From positions 20,191,001 through 20,255,000 of the forward strand of contig CM069872.1 in the NCBI GenBank assembly GCA_036172665.1: a stretch of 64,000 nucleotides of DNA. The letters are read 5' to 3'. Every line of letters begins with the position of its first letter. Within the stretch, counting starts at the first letter, position 1. The notes beneath the pieces were generated by a model. That model was not told where the DNA came from and made no database searches. It saw only the letters and a list, made by a program, of their open reading frames with translations. Source of the stretch: Prosopocoilus inquinatus. Its lineage: Eukaryota; Arthropoda; Insecta; Coleoptera; Lucanidae. Positions 43,056 to 54,824 of this stretch are shown piece after piece. Both the position numbers and the translations under genes were made by a program.

Positions 43056-43600
43056 AGTAAAATGGGGAGGCAGAGACGTTCAGTTAATTGAACAAATAAG
43101 AAACGCATTGCTTTTAAATATTGATTGTAACTCAAGAACGCGTTCGCCGATTGTTTTTTTTTTTTTGGTAAGCGGCGTTGGGAAGCTGAGGAAAAGCTCT
43201 ATAAATCCCCCACTTAAATTGAACTCAAAAATTACTAGCGCGATCGCGAGGGGAGGCAGAGATGTTCTGTAAATTGAGCAAATAAAAAACGCGTCGCTTT
43301 TGAATTTTGAATGTAACTGAAGAACGCGTTCGTCGATTGTTTTTTGGTAAAAACCGTTGGAAAGTTGAGAAAACGCTCTATAAATCCCCTACTTAAATTG
43401 AATTAAAAAATTACAAACGCGATCGTAAGGGGAGGGAGAGACGTTCAGTTAATTAAAAAAATAAAAAACGCAGCGCTTTTGAATTTTGATTTTAATTCAA
43501 GAATGCGTTCGTAGATTTTTTTTTTTTGTAAAAAAAGGCGTTGGAAAGTCGAGAAATAGTCCAGTAAATTTCACGCATAAATTTAGTTTAAAAATTACAA
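43056..43600 (+). repeat. Three tandem copies of a repeat of about 180 bp
   Basis: Copies begin GGGGAGGCAGAGACGTTC at about 43062, 43251 and 43429. Each contains AAAAACGCRKCGCTTTTGAAT, AAGAACGCGTTCG, a poly-T run and CTCTATAAATCCCC. Copies differ by 10-20 percent by eye. Confidence 0.7.
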
Positions 43601-43941
43601 GCACCGAAAAACAAATTTATTTGGAAAATGCATCCACTTTTCCGTTTGCAGTAGTTTAGCCCACCCGCAGGAAATCATCACGTGCCGCCACTGTCAGGTA
43701 CTGTCCATTCTACATATTTTGTGGCGATTTGTTAACTGCCAAAAGCTTAACAAGTATCATAAGCATTGTGTTATGCAAAATGCGAAGATTGATATCTGGA
43801 AATTTCTGTGAAATTTCCGAAAATTAAGGAATTTTCACAAAAATTTCAATAACCTAGAAATTTCCATTCTTTTGGCAATTTCGAAGTGTTGAAATCTTAG
43901 GAAATTTCTTCAATCATTTCGCTGCACATCCCTAGTCGCGA

Positions 43942-44800
43942 AAGAAATGATGCTTTTTTGTATCGTGCGCTTTGATGGTACGCCGATGGTAATGTGGGAA
44001 ATATAAACAAATCTGCAGGTTATACTGACTTCTCTGTTTTAACGTTGCATGATATTTCTAAGCTTAGAAATTCATTGGTTACAACGAATCGGGTTTCTAG
44101 AAACGTCAAATTAGCATGACCTGGTTTAATCCTGAACCGAAAGTTATGCTAGTATCGAACAGCTGGCGCCACTATCTTTCCAGTAATTTTTATATTTTTG
44201 AGTCTAATTTCTTTTCCACAAATAAAAGTTGGAATACTAAAAAATGGAAGAAAAACGCCACGTTCAGGGCAAACCATTACACGAAATGTGAAAGAAATAT
44301 TTGTCGATTACGGGGAAATGTAGGGTTACCTAAATTGCGAATACGCCAATTAAGTTAACGGTCCCGTTTGCGTCGTTAAATTAACTAAGCATTAAAATGT
44401 TTCCAGAAACTAATTTCCTATATTAACGAGAAGTTAACTTTAATCGGCTAATTAAATTCGTTTCAGAAACTGGGCATTAATATAAGGCATTTGAAAACCT
44501 GTACGACTTTTTAAAGTAGAAATATTTGTTTTTTTTATGTAAAAGAGATGAAAGACGTTTTTTCCGTTTTGTTTTGCCAGAAACAAACGCCAATTATTTT
44601 TGCTTTACTCGACTGTATGTAATTTAGGCATTTTCAAATGAGTGAGACAGAACTCTGTATATTGGTGTAAATTTCATAATGTTCCTTGCAGTTTAACAGT
44701 GTTTGAAAAAAGAAGTAATTGTACAATCGTAAGGAAATACACGTACTTTATTTTTAAGCGGGCCTTTGATTGATGCGAATGAAAAACACGTGGGTTTTTA
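43942..44800. other. Intergenic, nothing firm
   Basis: An 80-codon open frame at 44116-44358 has no recognisable domain and is probably chance. Short inverted AGTTAACTTTAAT / TTAAGTTAACGG motifs around 44335-44480 hint at a small MITE, but I cannot define it. Confidence 0.35.
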
Positions 44801-44804
44801 CAAA

Positions 44805-46190
44805 TGTTTATTTTTTTTGTAACTGAATTGTTTTAAAATAACATTTCAATATAAATAATGAGAGTGTGTGGTTGCGGTTTTGCCGCAACCCTGATAATCC
44901 GTGAATGTTTTACCAAACTATAACCTCCTATAACTGTTAAACACCACAAGATGCAGGCACGGCCTCCGGACACACATCCCCGCTCCTCATCTAGACCCTG
45001 AAAGCACGTGCTCATAATTGACTGTCCCCCTTTTTTATCGACCTCATCAGGGCCTAGTCGCATCTTCTATCCGTCCAAATATCACAGATGTTCAAGGAGG
45101 CCCTAGGAAGACGTGCATGTGCAGGGACCGTGCCTCGTAAGCCTACCTATAACATCTATTACCAATGAAGTTAGAGAACACAATGCCTTACCTAAACTGA
45201 CATGCGCGCTTGACTCGAGAATCCCCTCAGTCGAGGCTCAGTAAAAACAGTGGCAGCGTTGAAAAAGTAAAATCGAATGCGTTGCCCCCCCAAGGTGGGC
45301 TAACCCGAGTCAAGCAAGAGTCGGACTCGTGTTTAATGTCCGGCGGCCGTCTTTTTTAAAGACGGTCGTCAGACCATGCTCTATTACATGTATTCAATTA
45401 TAATAATTAGGTACTAGAAAGGCTCGAAGCGTCAGCACCACCGATGACTATGAACAGAGATAACTTTAATCGGCTAAGAATGCTATGAAATGGATGGCAG
45501 AGCGGTGGTACCGGGTTCGAGGGTGGGTCAGGCTTGTTAACGGAAGGGCGAGAGGGCCGCAAGGCCGACATTCCCATCCGGTAATTGCACCCTATGATCT
45601 TCGATCAATAGAATATTATGATAAAATGTCCAGCATTTTCAGCAATATTCATATATAATTAATAATAATAATAATAATAATATAATTTATTCTCCTCAAA
45701 TACAATCAGCAACATTCATAATATAATTTAGAGTCACTAAAAGCTGACAGACTGGTCAGACCGGGGCCAAGGCGGTCCTCGAACACGCACAAGAGTTATC
45801 CGGCCCACAGTCTGCAGATCTCTAGTCCAACGATAACTAAAAGAACAAACAAACGAACTTTTGTCGTCGTCGCCGCACTAGTACGCGTCGTGTGGTTCAG
45901 TGGTGGTGATGGTGGTCAACGGGGTGGACGGGGAAGGGAGGGCGGTACAAGAGAGAGCGTGGAAAACGAGATGGAAACGACGAGATGACGATGACTAGGC
46001 TACAAACGATCAAAAACAAAATAACTGAAAAACGCGGCGGCGGGGCCTCGAAGGGAGGAGAGCTAATCACAATCGGTCGTGACGAGAGAGTACGGAAGCA
46101 AACTGTGCCTCCGGTCGCGCGCTTCTTCTGATGCACACCAGCGACTTTGCGTCGCTCTTATTTCAAAGCCGGCCCCGTGTCTTGCTGCGT
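44805..46190. other. GC-richer island, possibly LINE-derived
   Basis: This stretch differs from its surroundings in base composition, with hairpins such as GGCGGCCGTC...GACGGTCGTC and a (TAA)n run at about 45660-45682 that could be a LINE tail on the plus strand. Minus-strand frames (44833-45063, 45897-46136) give no domain I recognise. It ends close to the retrozyme/PLE composite. Confidence 0.3.
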
Positions 46191-47007
46191 TCCATTACCC
46201 TGCAATCAATCATACAAAATAAATTTCTTTTAACTCTTAACAGAAACAAATCATTATAAACATTTTTGTTGCAAATCGTTTTTGATTGCCGTGAAAGCAT
46301 CGAGCAGCGTCTGTACAGCTGTTTCGGCCCTATTTGGAGCTTCTCCAGCAGAAACGTAGCTCGGGAGTTCCACTGCAAACCAAAACGATTCGACTAAGGA
46401 CAATCGCACTTGCGATGTAATAGTAATGAATAGCAAGGTTGGTAGAGCTGGAGTGTGTATTAGAAGGTTGCCGTGACAGGGCAGGGTAAAGAGAGAAAAA
46501 ACGTGAAAAATTCAATTGCGCATATTAACCAAAGAATTGATTCCATTTTTAGTGAATTAGATTAAGGACCGTTTTCATAATCAGACTTTAAATTTAAAGT
46601 TACTCTAACCTAAAAAAATACATTTGTTTCCCTGTACTTAAAGTGACTTTAAATTAAAGCGTCCTTAAAGTCCGATTACGAAGATAGCCGTAAGCTTTAG
46701 GAAACAGATTTTAACTCACTATGTACTTCACTGTGACGAATAAAACTTTCGTATGTTATGAACCGTCGGAAAAACCTTACAAATAAATTCTAACCAAACA
46801 ACACGGAAATACGGAAATAAATAGTCCAAAGACCCGAAAAAAGTTCGTATTCTAACGAATAAATAAGTATAAATTCCCTGTTATTTGATACCTAAAAGTC
46901 TTGAAAATAAACTATATATGTTGCTAATTATACGAGTGTCTAAAAAGGGAATCGCACCGTTTTCTTCCTTTTCGTATGTAAATTTAATACAATTAAATTC
47001 AAAATTT

Positions 47008-47807
47008 GATAGTATTAAATTTGCATATGAAAAGGAAGAAAACGGTGCGATTCCGTTTTTAGACACTCGTACAATTTATCGTAAAGATACAAATACAAGC
47101 CGGTTTATAATTAATGAATCTCAACATTCTGTACGACACAAACTCGCGAATCTAATTTTTTTAGTAAATAACTCTCTTTTCCACTTACTAAACCCCGGCA
47201 TGATAAAGAACTTAAATATATTAAAAATGTTGCGGTTCATAACGGTTATACCCCCCAAATAGTAGATAATGTGATTAGGAAGATTAGCTATAGGAAACAG
47301 GTCCAAAATTCTAGCACTTTAACAGCAACTTCATCTCTAGGAAAATTTGTTAAAATGCCTTTCGATCCGTTTTGCACCAAAGGTTTAAAACATATTTTTA
47401 AAACCCAAAACTTACGATTAGGTTTTTCAACTAACAACACCACAAAGAATTTATTGGGAAACCCGCAAGATAAAGTTGATGTTGAACAGAAATCTGGAAT
47501 TTATGAAATTAAGTGTAACAAATGTACTAGTAAATATATTGGACAAACAAAAAGAAATATATTAACACGTTTTAAAGAACATTTAAGTCACTATAGGTAC
47601 AATAGGTTTGAGAAATCAAGTGATGCACAACATATTTACAATACAGGACACAGTATTATCAAGGATAATTTAAAACTCATTAAGGAAGTTTCAAATAATA
47701 GGGAATTAAATGCTTACGAATGTATTTTTATTCGGAAAAATAAAAACAATTTAATGAATTCAGACAACGCACCCATACCTAATTCCGTATTATTTGAATT
47801 ACTCTAA
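47008..47807 (+). pseudogene. Penelope-like RT (C-terminal) plus GIY-YIG endonuclease fragment
   Basis: The forward frame starts inside the reverse transcriptase (IKFAYEKEENGAIPFLDTR, the last RT motif region of PLEs), followed by NTSRFIINESQHSVRHKLAN. It breaks near 47200 (stop and frame change) and resumes at 47271-47807. This second block ends in a GIY-YIG nuclease: GIYEIKCNKCTSKYIGQTKR, then RFKEHLSHY, SDAQHIYNTGHSI and the C-terminal NAYECIFIRKN. The paired GIY and YIG motifs, the downstream Arg and the Cys-x-x-Cys spacing (KCNKC) are visible. The first two thirds of the RT are absent, so this copy cannot be autonomous. A minus-strand duplicate of the RT piece (FEFNCIKFTYEKEENG) spans 46881-47066. 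Confidence 0.88.
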
Positions 47808-48339
47808 TTTGTAGGTTGTTATTTGACGAGGTTCATATTTAGATATACTATATGATTATTATCATTATTTTCTAGACCTTAACTCAAAAATTGGCCGCTA
47901 GATGTCGTACTTGTTATGTCAAAAATCATCCGCTAGATGTCGCTACCTGAATCATATATAAAGGAGTGTTGACAGTTAAGCGCATTTGCACTGGATATTT
48001 GATGAGGAGAGGATTCTCCGAGATAAAATTTTCCTAAAGTACTCTTAACTTGTGGAGTGTGGGTGTGATCTGTAGGTTGATTTTTGACGATTTATACATA
48101 ATATATATATTTTATTTTATTTTCAGGATTTTTAGATATCAAATGACAGTAAATTATATACTTATTTATTCGTTAGAATAAGAAGTTTTTTCGGGTCTTT
48201 CGACAATTTATTTCGGTATTTGTGTGTTGTTTGGTTAGAACTTATTTGTAAGGTTTCTCTGACGGTTAATTTTAGATCTTTAGATTTTATCAAGATGATT
48301 AGGTTGTTTTTAGATCTTTTTAGTGCTTTTAGTTGGTAG

Positions 48340-48382
48340 CGTACTGAAGATAGCAGCTTAGCTGCCGAAATACGTACCTACG
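48340..48382 (+). ncRNA. Hammerhead-like ribozyme motif of the Penelope-like element
   Basis: Helix I CGTA (48340-48343) with TACG (48379-48382); core CTGAAGA (48344-48350); helix II GCAGC, TTA, GCTGC (with TA and C unpaired beside it); GAA (48367-48369); helix III ATACGTAC; C at the cleavage position (48378). The only core deviation is C instead of U at position 16.1. The sister fragment on minus 3862-3901 has U there. PLEs are known to carry hammerheads in their repeated ends. Confidence 0.65.
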
Positions 48383-48841
48383 GATATAAAAATTATTGCT
48401 AAATGCAATATCAGTTTTACCAACCTTGATAAATAGTTTAAACAGCGACAACCTACGATCGCTTTTCGACCAAACATTGCATTAGGATTGACAAATTGAA
48501 GCCGGTTTACAAAATAATAAGTCATTCTGAGCTACGTTTCTGCCGAAGAAGCCTCAAATAGGGCTGAAACAGCTGTACAGAGGCTGCTCGAGGGTTTCAC
48601 TGCAATCAAAAACGATTTGCAACATTTTTTTTAAACTTTCATTATGCTTTGACAGCAAGCATGGCCGCCTTCCATGGGATGACTTATTATGTAGCAAACT
48701 GGCTTCAATTTGTCAATCCTTTTGCAATGTTAGGTCAAAAAACGATTGTAGGACGTCGCTGTTTAAACTATTCAGAATCATTGTACATATACAAAAGTAA
48801 TTGGAGTAAGCTCGATCATAATTGCAACTCAAGAGAGAGAG

Positions 48842-49070
48842 AGGGAGATTTAGGCAACCCATTCATTAAAAGTTTACGGAAGTTGCTGTCAACTTTCTTA
48901 TTTTTAATGGATTTTTTAATGCATTTTTGAAATCCTCATCAAATTCTAAAAATATTTTGTGCAACAAGTGATACAAGAAAAATTAACCGTTTCCGAGGTA
49001 TTTCCATTTTTTAAAAAAAGCTCAGATATGCAGAACCTTGTTTATGATACTGCCATCTTTGTGCAACAAA
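48842..49070 (+). mobile_element. Fragment of a CAGGGAGATTC foldback element
   Basis: Shares GGGAGATTTAGGCAACCC, AAAAGTTTACGG, TTGCTGTCAACTTTCTTATT and the run up to CCTTGTTTATGATACTGCC with the other copies. Truncated on the right, about 115 bp before the mariner. Confidence 0.7.
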
Positions 49071-49184
49071 GGGGATGTGACGTCAACCGCGGGCCAGACA
49101 ATACGTACGGCATACTTTACAAACTTGTTTTATAAATTTTCTTATTTTATTTCACATCATTATTAGGTTTCTTTCGACATAATA

Positions 49185-50466
49185 CGTGGGCTGCTGGAAA
49201 AGTTTCTGGAAACGGTATGAAAAAACGCGTATGAAATTTGTTAAACGGTATCATTGTTTTTCGAAGTATTCGCCTTTGACGTCAATACACTTTTGCATAC
49301 GCTCGAACCAATTTCTAAAGCACGTTTTCCACTCTAAAGATGGTACCTCAGAAACCAGTGTCCAGAATGTTTCAACCGCTGTTTCAGCCGACGAAAATCG
49401 CTCACCACGCATTTTATTTGGGAACAAAAAGAAATCATTAGGTGATAAATCAGGTGAATATGGACAATGAGTCATGAATTCAACATTTTTGTTGGACAAA
49501 AAATCAACTGTTTGACGGGCTGAGTGAGAGCTGGCGTTGTCATGATGGAGAATAATTCGTCGATTTCGATTGTTTCTTCTTATTTGATCGATGACTTCCG
49601 GCAAACAAATTGTAGTATACCAATCAGCATTCACGGTTTTTCGATCCTCTAAAGTCACGGTTGCTACATGTCCAGTTAAACCAAAGAAACAAGCAATCAT
49701 TTGCTTCGCAGCACTGCGTGAACGGGCAACTTTTGTTGGTTTTGGTTCATTTTGAAATATCCAAACGGTAGATTGTTGTTTATTTTCTGGCTCGTACGAA
49801 TAGATGCACGTTTCGTCACCAGTAACGATGTTATAAACTAAATTTGAACGACCTCCATTCAATTTCTTGAGCATTTCATCGCACCATTTGACACGACCCT
49901 GCTTTTGCGCTTCTGTTATATTGTGTGGGATCCAATGACTGCAAAATTTTCTTACGTTCAAATGATCATGCAAAATCTGGTGTATTGCTTTCATTCAATG
50001 CGTAAGGATGCTTGAATCTCACGGTATGTCACATGTCGATCTCGCTCAAGCATTTCACGCACAGCATCCACATTAGTGGCAACAACAGATGTTGATGGAC
50101 GACCTTCACGAAATTCATCACTGACAGAGGTACGTCTACGCTGGAATTCGGCAAACCAATTATAAACGCTGCTCTTTGATGGTACTTCATCTCCAAAAAC
50201 CAAATGAAGCCAATCGAGGCATTGTTTCGGCATTAGACCACATTTGAAATCGTAAAAAATCACGGCACGAAAATTTTCACGCGAGATTTCCATGTTTACA
50301 CAAAATTACTCTTTCTCAAATGCTATACAAACAAAACTAGTTCACTTGGATAGGAACTGTCAATAGAATTATATGCGAAAAACGTCAAATTTTTCAAATA
50401 TGACAGTTGATAAACGCTAACAATTCTAGACCTACTAGATTCCAGAAAATTTTCCACCAGCCCACG
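49185..50466 (-). mobile_element. Mariner transposon, copy 2
   Basis: TA at 49183-49184 and 50467-50468; inverted ends CGTGGGCTGCTGGAAAAGTT and, inverted, CGTGGGCTGGTGGAAAATTT. Length 1282 bp. Oriented opposite to copy 1. Confidence 0.93.
49251..50293 (-). pseudogene. Mariner transposase with one frameshift
   Basis: Minus-strand frames 49991-50293 and 49251-49994 are the two parts of one transposase, split by a 1-base deletion (ATTGAATG where copy 1 has ATTGACATG). The catalytic motifs TGDETC, HHDNASSHSA and YSPDLSPNDFFLFPN are present. It lacks the stop seen in copy 1. Confidence 0.92.
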
Positions 50467-50468
50467 TA

Positions 50469-51810
50469 TTATATTTTTTTTTAAATCTAAATAATGTAAA
50501 TACACTACGTTAAGTTTTGCATAGTGCATAGAAAAGTAAAAGATATTAATCGTCTCGTATGTCTGGCTTTGCCAATAAGCGCTGCATAACGAATTAGTGT
50601 CACTTTATCGTCAAAAATATTTGTCAATATATTGAAGCTTGTTTTACAAAATAGTGATGTCAGGTGTTTTAAATTTTTAGAATAATCTCAAAATTTCACA
50701 TATTAAAACTTAACTTTAGAATTTCATATTTTTGGGATTTATAATTGAAAAAAAATAGTAAGAAAGATTAACGACTGCTTCGGATATTTTGATTATTTAT
50801 TGCAAAGTAATATTTGTGCATATTTTTTACGTTTTTGATGGAAAGTACTTTTTAAGAGAAATATTTTTCAGAAATAAAATTAATAGGTATTTAAATAACT
50901 TCTAAAAACTCTAGTCTATTCCTTTTAATGAATAATTTTGGCAAAAAAAAACGGTAAATGTTCGTTTATAGTGGCCTTAACCAGGAGATGTGAAACTTTA
51001 AAAGTACATATTCTAAAAATTGAAAAAAATCAATTCTTCAAGAAATTAAAGAAAACTAATTTATTTTCGGGCCTAAACATTGTCCAATAAGCTGAAGGTA
51101 ACCCAGGTTAAAGAAATCTTATCGAAATCTTGATTAGTTTTCGAGGAATAATAATTTTATGATTTTGACTATTGCGAAAAACTCCATTTTCTAACTAAGT
51201 AGAATTCACTCGGTATTTCTGATAGGGGCTAAACAGGATTTTCTGACAAGCAGAAATTATTGGCATACAAAGTTCTTCCAAAAAATCAAAAATACAGATT
51301 TTTCCCGTTTGATGTCGACTTTTTGGCGATTACTGTGTAATAAAAATCACCGGATAATAATCTTGGTTATCAACACAAAAGTATTTGGTATTAAAAGGAA
51401 CAGAATAAAGAGTCCAGTATGAAAATTCCATTATCAAACAAAAATATATATATTTTAAGCCGTTTTTTTTCTGTCCGGCTAAAAAGCCGCGGTCAGTTAA
51501 GAAAAAATTGCTCAGCTAAATTAACATCACTATTACAAAACTAAAATAACTCAAAATTTGTTCACTTTTATTTGCACCCTATACATATATAAGTAAAAAG
51601 AGTCCTCCAAAAAATATTGGAAGTAAAAAGAGTTTAATTCACTTTATTACTCAAAAAATTTAAAATTTTATGCTTTTTTTCGCTGCCCTTCTTTTCACAT
51701 CGCAGTCGTACTTTTGCGTGTCATAGAAGTTTTACCAATATCTGAAATGTTTTTGGTATTCAAATAGTTAATGTGTACAATAATTCTTAATGCGTAGAGA
51801 AGTTTAATAA
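50469..51810. other. Intergenic, AT-rich, nothing recognisable
   Basis: No coding potential or repeat boundaries that I can support. Confidence 0.4.
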
Positions 51811-51944
51811 TACAGGGATATTCACGGTGAGTGGCCTATTAAAATATATTGGAAACTACCCCTTACAGATCGCTGAAAATTTGTATACGGCAGTAATCGA
51901 TGACGATCTATTCAATAAATATAAAATCAGTCATGAAGTGCTTC

Positions 51945-53023
51945 CCGTTCTATCGGAAGTCGATAGTAACTTTCCTATTTTAAATAGAACATCCCGTATA
52001 TTATTACATTTTTGAATTCCCCTTTCAATTCTACATCTTTTGTATTCACGTACATCCTGGCTAAAACGTACTATTTTTATGATATTCAATTTTTTCTACA
52101 AATTTTGGTGATTCCAATGGTTTTTTAATGACTTTTCTATGCCATCGGATGCAAAATCTTATTTTCGTTCGTGTTTGTATAAACAATTTTTTCGCTATCT
52201 TTAATGGTTTTCAAGATATTTATGCATAATTGATTTTTTGTTAAGTACTGACGTTATAAAGATTTGGTTTTTGAATTTCTTGGCCATCCAATTGTTCAAA
52301 TGCATTTCTGCCCCTTCGATCTAGATTGTCTCTAGTATTTGCAAGAGTATTATGCAATTTATCTTTTTAATTTATTCCGTAAATAAAAATCTACTTGAGT
52401 TAGATCGGGTGAACCAGGAAGCCAGACCCATTGATCACCGCACCCTATTAAAAAAACTTCAAACATTATAAAAGTTCTTATTAGCATTTTGTACAAAAAT
52501 TATGAAAGATCAAGCTAAGCGTTCTGTCTGTAATAAGAAATTGCGTATTTATAGTGCCGGTATTTATCAAGAAATCAATTTGTACGCAAATATCTTGAAA
52601 ACCTTTAAAGATAACCATTATATGGTTTACACAAAATAGAAAGTAAATTACATTTTGCATCAGATGCCATAGAAAAAAGCTAATGGTCACATTAAAAAAA
52701 AATAAAATTATTCATACTTGAAAACTATCAACTTCTGTGTATCCCCTGTAAGCTCTTTGAAAAGTGTATTGTTTATCTTTTACCAGGAAAGTGTTACTTC
52801 ATCTCTGTGTTCAAGCAGAGGAAAGTACAATTCTCTATCCTTTTCAGCTTTCGATATATTCCAATTTATTGTGACCACTGTAATCGCCAAGATTTTTAGC
52901 AAAAAAAATGTGAATATAAAAGATGTAAAACTGAATGGGGAATTCAAAAATTTAATAATATACGGGATGTTCCATTTAAAATAAGAAAGTTAGTATTGAC
53001 TTCCTGTACGTACAAGCGGAAGT
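51945..53023. mobile_element. Foldback element with arms of about 450 bp
   Basis: ACTTTCCTATTTTAAATAGAACATCCCGTATATTATTA at 51970-52007 recurs inverted at about 52955-52990. Further inward, GGTTTTCAAGATATTT and TGCCATCGGATGCAAAAT recur inverted near 52595 and 52660. No transposase. Left relatives may extend to 51813 (ACAGGGATATTCACGG). Confidence 0.6.
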
Positions 53024-53887
53024 ACTCCAGGACTGATTTTACACTTGCTTGCAATAAAATCGCATATACCTTCAAAATCAAGTAGCCAAGTTTTCACCTA
53101 TTTTTTGCTTTGTAAATGGGTATTTTGACAATTTTGTCATGATTCGAAACATACAAGTTAGGAACGGCCATTGAAATTATTAATATTTTACCTGATATGA
53201 GTAGCTATTTAGTAAATATCACGACATTCCAAATATTTAAGGGCCCATAAATGTAATGTAATTTAATCGAAATGCAATTGTCGATTGCTGTCCTAGCACA
53301 ATTTGGAAAGTATGCCGTACTTGTTGAAACACAAAATTTGGAGAGTTTTGGTAGTAGGGTTGTTCGGAAGGATTGGGTTGGATTTGTTTTTAAGACACTC
53401 TCTTGTTGTACGCCTTATATTTCGAAACAGATTTGTCCCATCATCAGAGGCTAACAACTTGAGGGTTCTAATTTAAGTAGCACATTACAATAAAAAAGAA
53501 ATTACAAGAAAAAAAATTGCTTAAAATATGTTAAAAAAAACCAATGTAAAAGGGGCGGACAAAAATTGTAGGTTTAAAGCGTTAAAAATCTGTTCTATTC
53601 ATATAATTTTTTAATACTCGTCAAGATTCTTCAAAGCTGAATTTGTAATTCCGGACGTGTTGGTGACAAGAGTATAGGAAAATTTATTAAAACATGGAAT
53701 CCTTTGCGGTTTATAATGGATTTTTTCTTAATTCAGAAGGGCATTATCCGAATCGTAAATCGTCATTTTTGGCCATCTATGTCCAACCATCTTTCTATTT
53801 GCAAATTTTTCCTCTTATCACATATTATTTGTGCATCATAGTATTTTTATTGAGCTACAATCATTCGCTACTGCTGTGAATCATGCT

Positions 53888-54209
53888 TGGTTTATACAGT
53901 CACTAAAACTAAAACTAAAAATTAACTAAAACTAAAATTAAAACTATGCAAAAGTTTCCGTTCATACAAGCAAAAATTACGCATGCTCGTTGCACACCTA
54001 GCTGTGAAAATTCCGTGGAGGGAATGTTAACTGGAGAGAAAGTATAGTCAAATTTACGGTCATCCCACTTTTTCCACTAAAAATTGAAATAAACGAATTC
54101 TTAATTTTTAGTGAAGTTGTATAAACCGCTTCGTATCAGTATGGCCTTTTAATTTCTTAGTTGATAGTTATTAATGTTTAGTTATTAGTTTTAGTGACTG
54201 TATAAACCA
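53888..54209. mobile_element. MITE with TGGTTTATACAGTCACTAAAA ends
   Basis: Inverted ends TGGTTTATACAGTCACTAAA are identical on both sides over 20 bp. No convincing target duplication found. Confidence 0.7.
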
Positions 54210-54824
54210 CACTTTACTATTCGTGTTCTAAGTTACCCGTTTTCTATCAGCCTGAATTTTAATTGTTTGACACTGACAAATTAAATCTCAAGACCAACTT
54301 AATACAAAAACAGGTGTACGCGTTTTTATTTTTTGCAAGCTACAGTATAATATTTGAATAGTTCGTTATCGATTAAAACCATAAACAAATTTTCAGCGGT
54401 CTGTAAGGTGTAGTTTCCAATGTAATCTAGTAGGCCAGCCACTGTGAATATGCCTGTATAAATGAAACGACAAATTTTACTTGTATCTATCTAAATTCCA
54501 AGTGTCGGATGCGAAATCATTCAATTTAGGAATGTTGTGATTAATAATTTCTACATTAGTGACTTTCGTAGAAATGCGAATGTTATTACAACCAAATACT
54601 GCACAACAGCGTTCTGACATTTTCACAATAATACGAATTAAAACACTTTTAATAACTCTAAAAACACATTAAACGCTCAAGGAATACACGGATTTGGTCA
54701 GTGTATGACGTCACACAGTAGTGGGGACATGGTGGGGACGCGATAACATAGCAAGTATAAGAAACTGGCTATCATACGTACTTTAGTATCCCTGCCCTAT
54801 ACCTATCTCTTATAATTAAGCATA

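Larger units (their letters stand above)
42078..43935. mobile_element. hAT-like non-autonomous element with retrozyme and tandem repeats inside
   Basis: Ends CTAGGGATGTG and CACATCCCTAG flanked by TCGCGA (42072-42077, 43936-43941). In an 8-bp hAT register (TAGGGATG ends) the duplications are ATCGCGAC and GTCGCGAA, two mismatches. The sub-ends are rich in GAAATTTC motifs. It contains a retrozyme copy (42319-42670), a hairpin MITE (42785-42928) and a 180-bp triplet repeat (43056-43600). Confidence 0.7.
46434..48428 (+). mobile_element. Penelope-like retroelement, 5'-truncated with inverted end
   Basis: Inserted in the retrozyme copy; flanks ATGAATAG (46426-46433) and ATAAATAG (48429-48436), one mismatch. 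The outermost bases CAAGGTTGGTA and TACCAACCTTG are inverse of each other. The left 560 bp are an inverted copy of the element's own 3' part and RT end, with the centre near 46998; the rest runs forward through an RT fragment and a GIY-YIG domain to the 3' region. Such inverted 5' ends are common in PLEs. A hairpin MITE (about 46565-46685) is nested in the inverted part. Confidence 0.85.
46259..48775. mobile_element. Retrozyme copy interrupted by a Penelope-like element
   Basis: The minus-strand retrozyme part (46259-46433) continues at 48437-48536 and switches to the plus strand at about 48537. The outer ends are the family ends (ATTTTTGTTGCAAATCG, GTCGCTGTTTAAACTATTC). Flanks AATCATTATA (46249-46258) and AATCATTGTA (48776-48785) form a 10-bp duplication with one mismatch. 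Its ribozymes are degenerate: minus near 46297-46360 (core CTGGAGA), plus near 48532-48594 (core CCGAAGA, cleavage triplet GTA). Confidence 0.78.

Noticed and set aside
44116..44358. 80-codon ORF
   Set aside because: No domain, no neighbouring exon signals and no copies; probably chance.
48000..48045. Second hammerhead just after the PLE ORF (TTTGATGAGGAGAGG...CTCCGAGAT)
   Set aside because: Looks like TGATGAG, stem, CGAGA, but C3 is U and GAAA is GAGA, and no helix I or III partner was found.
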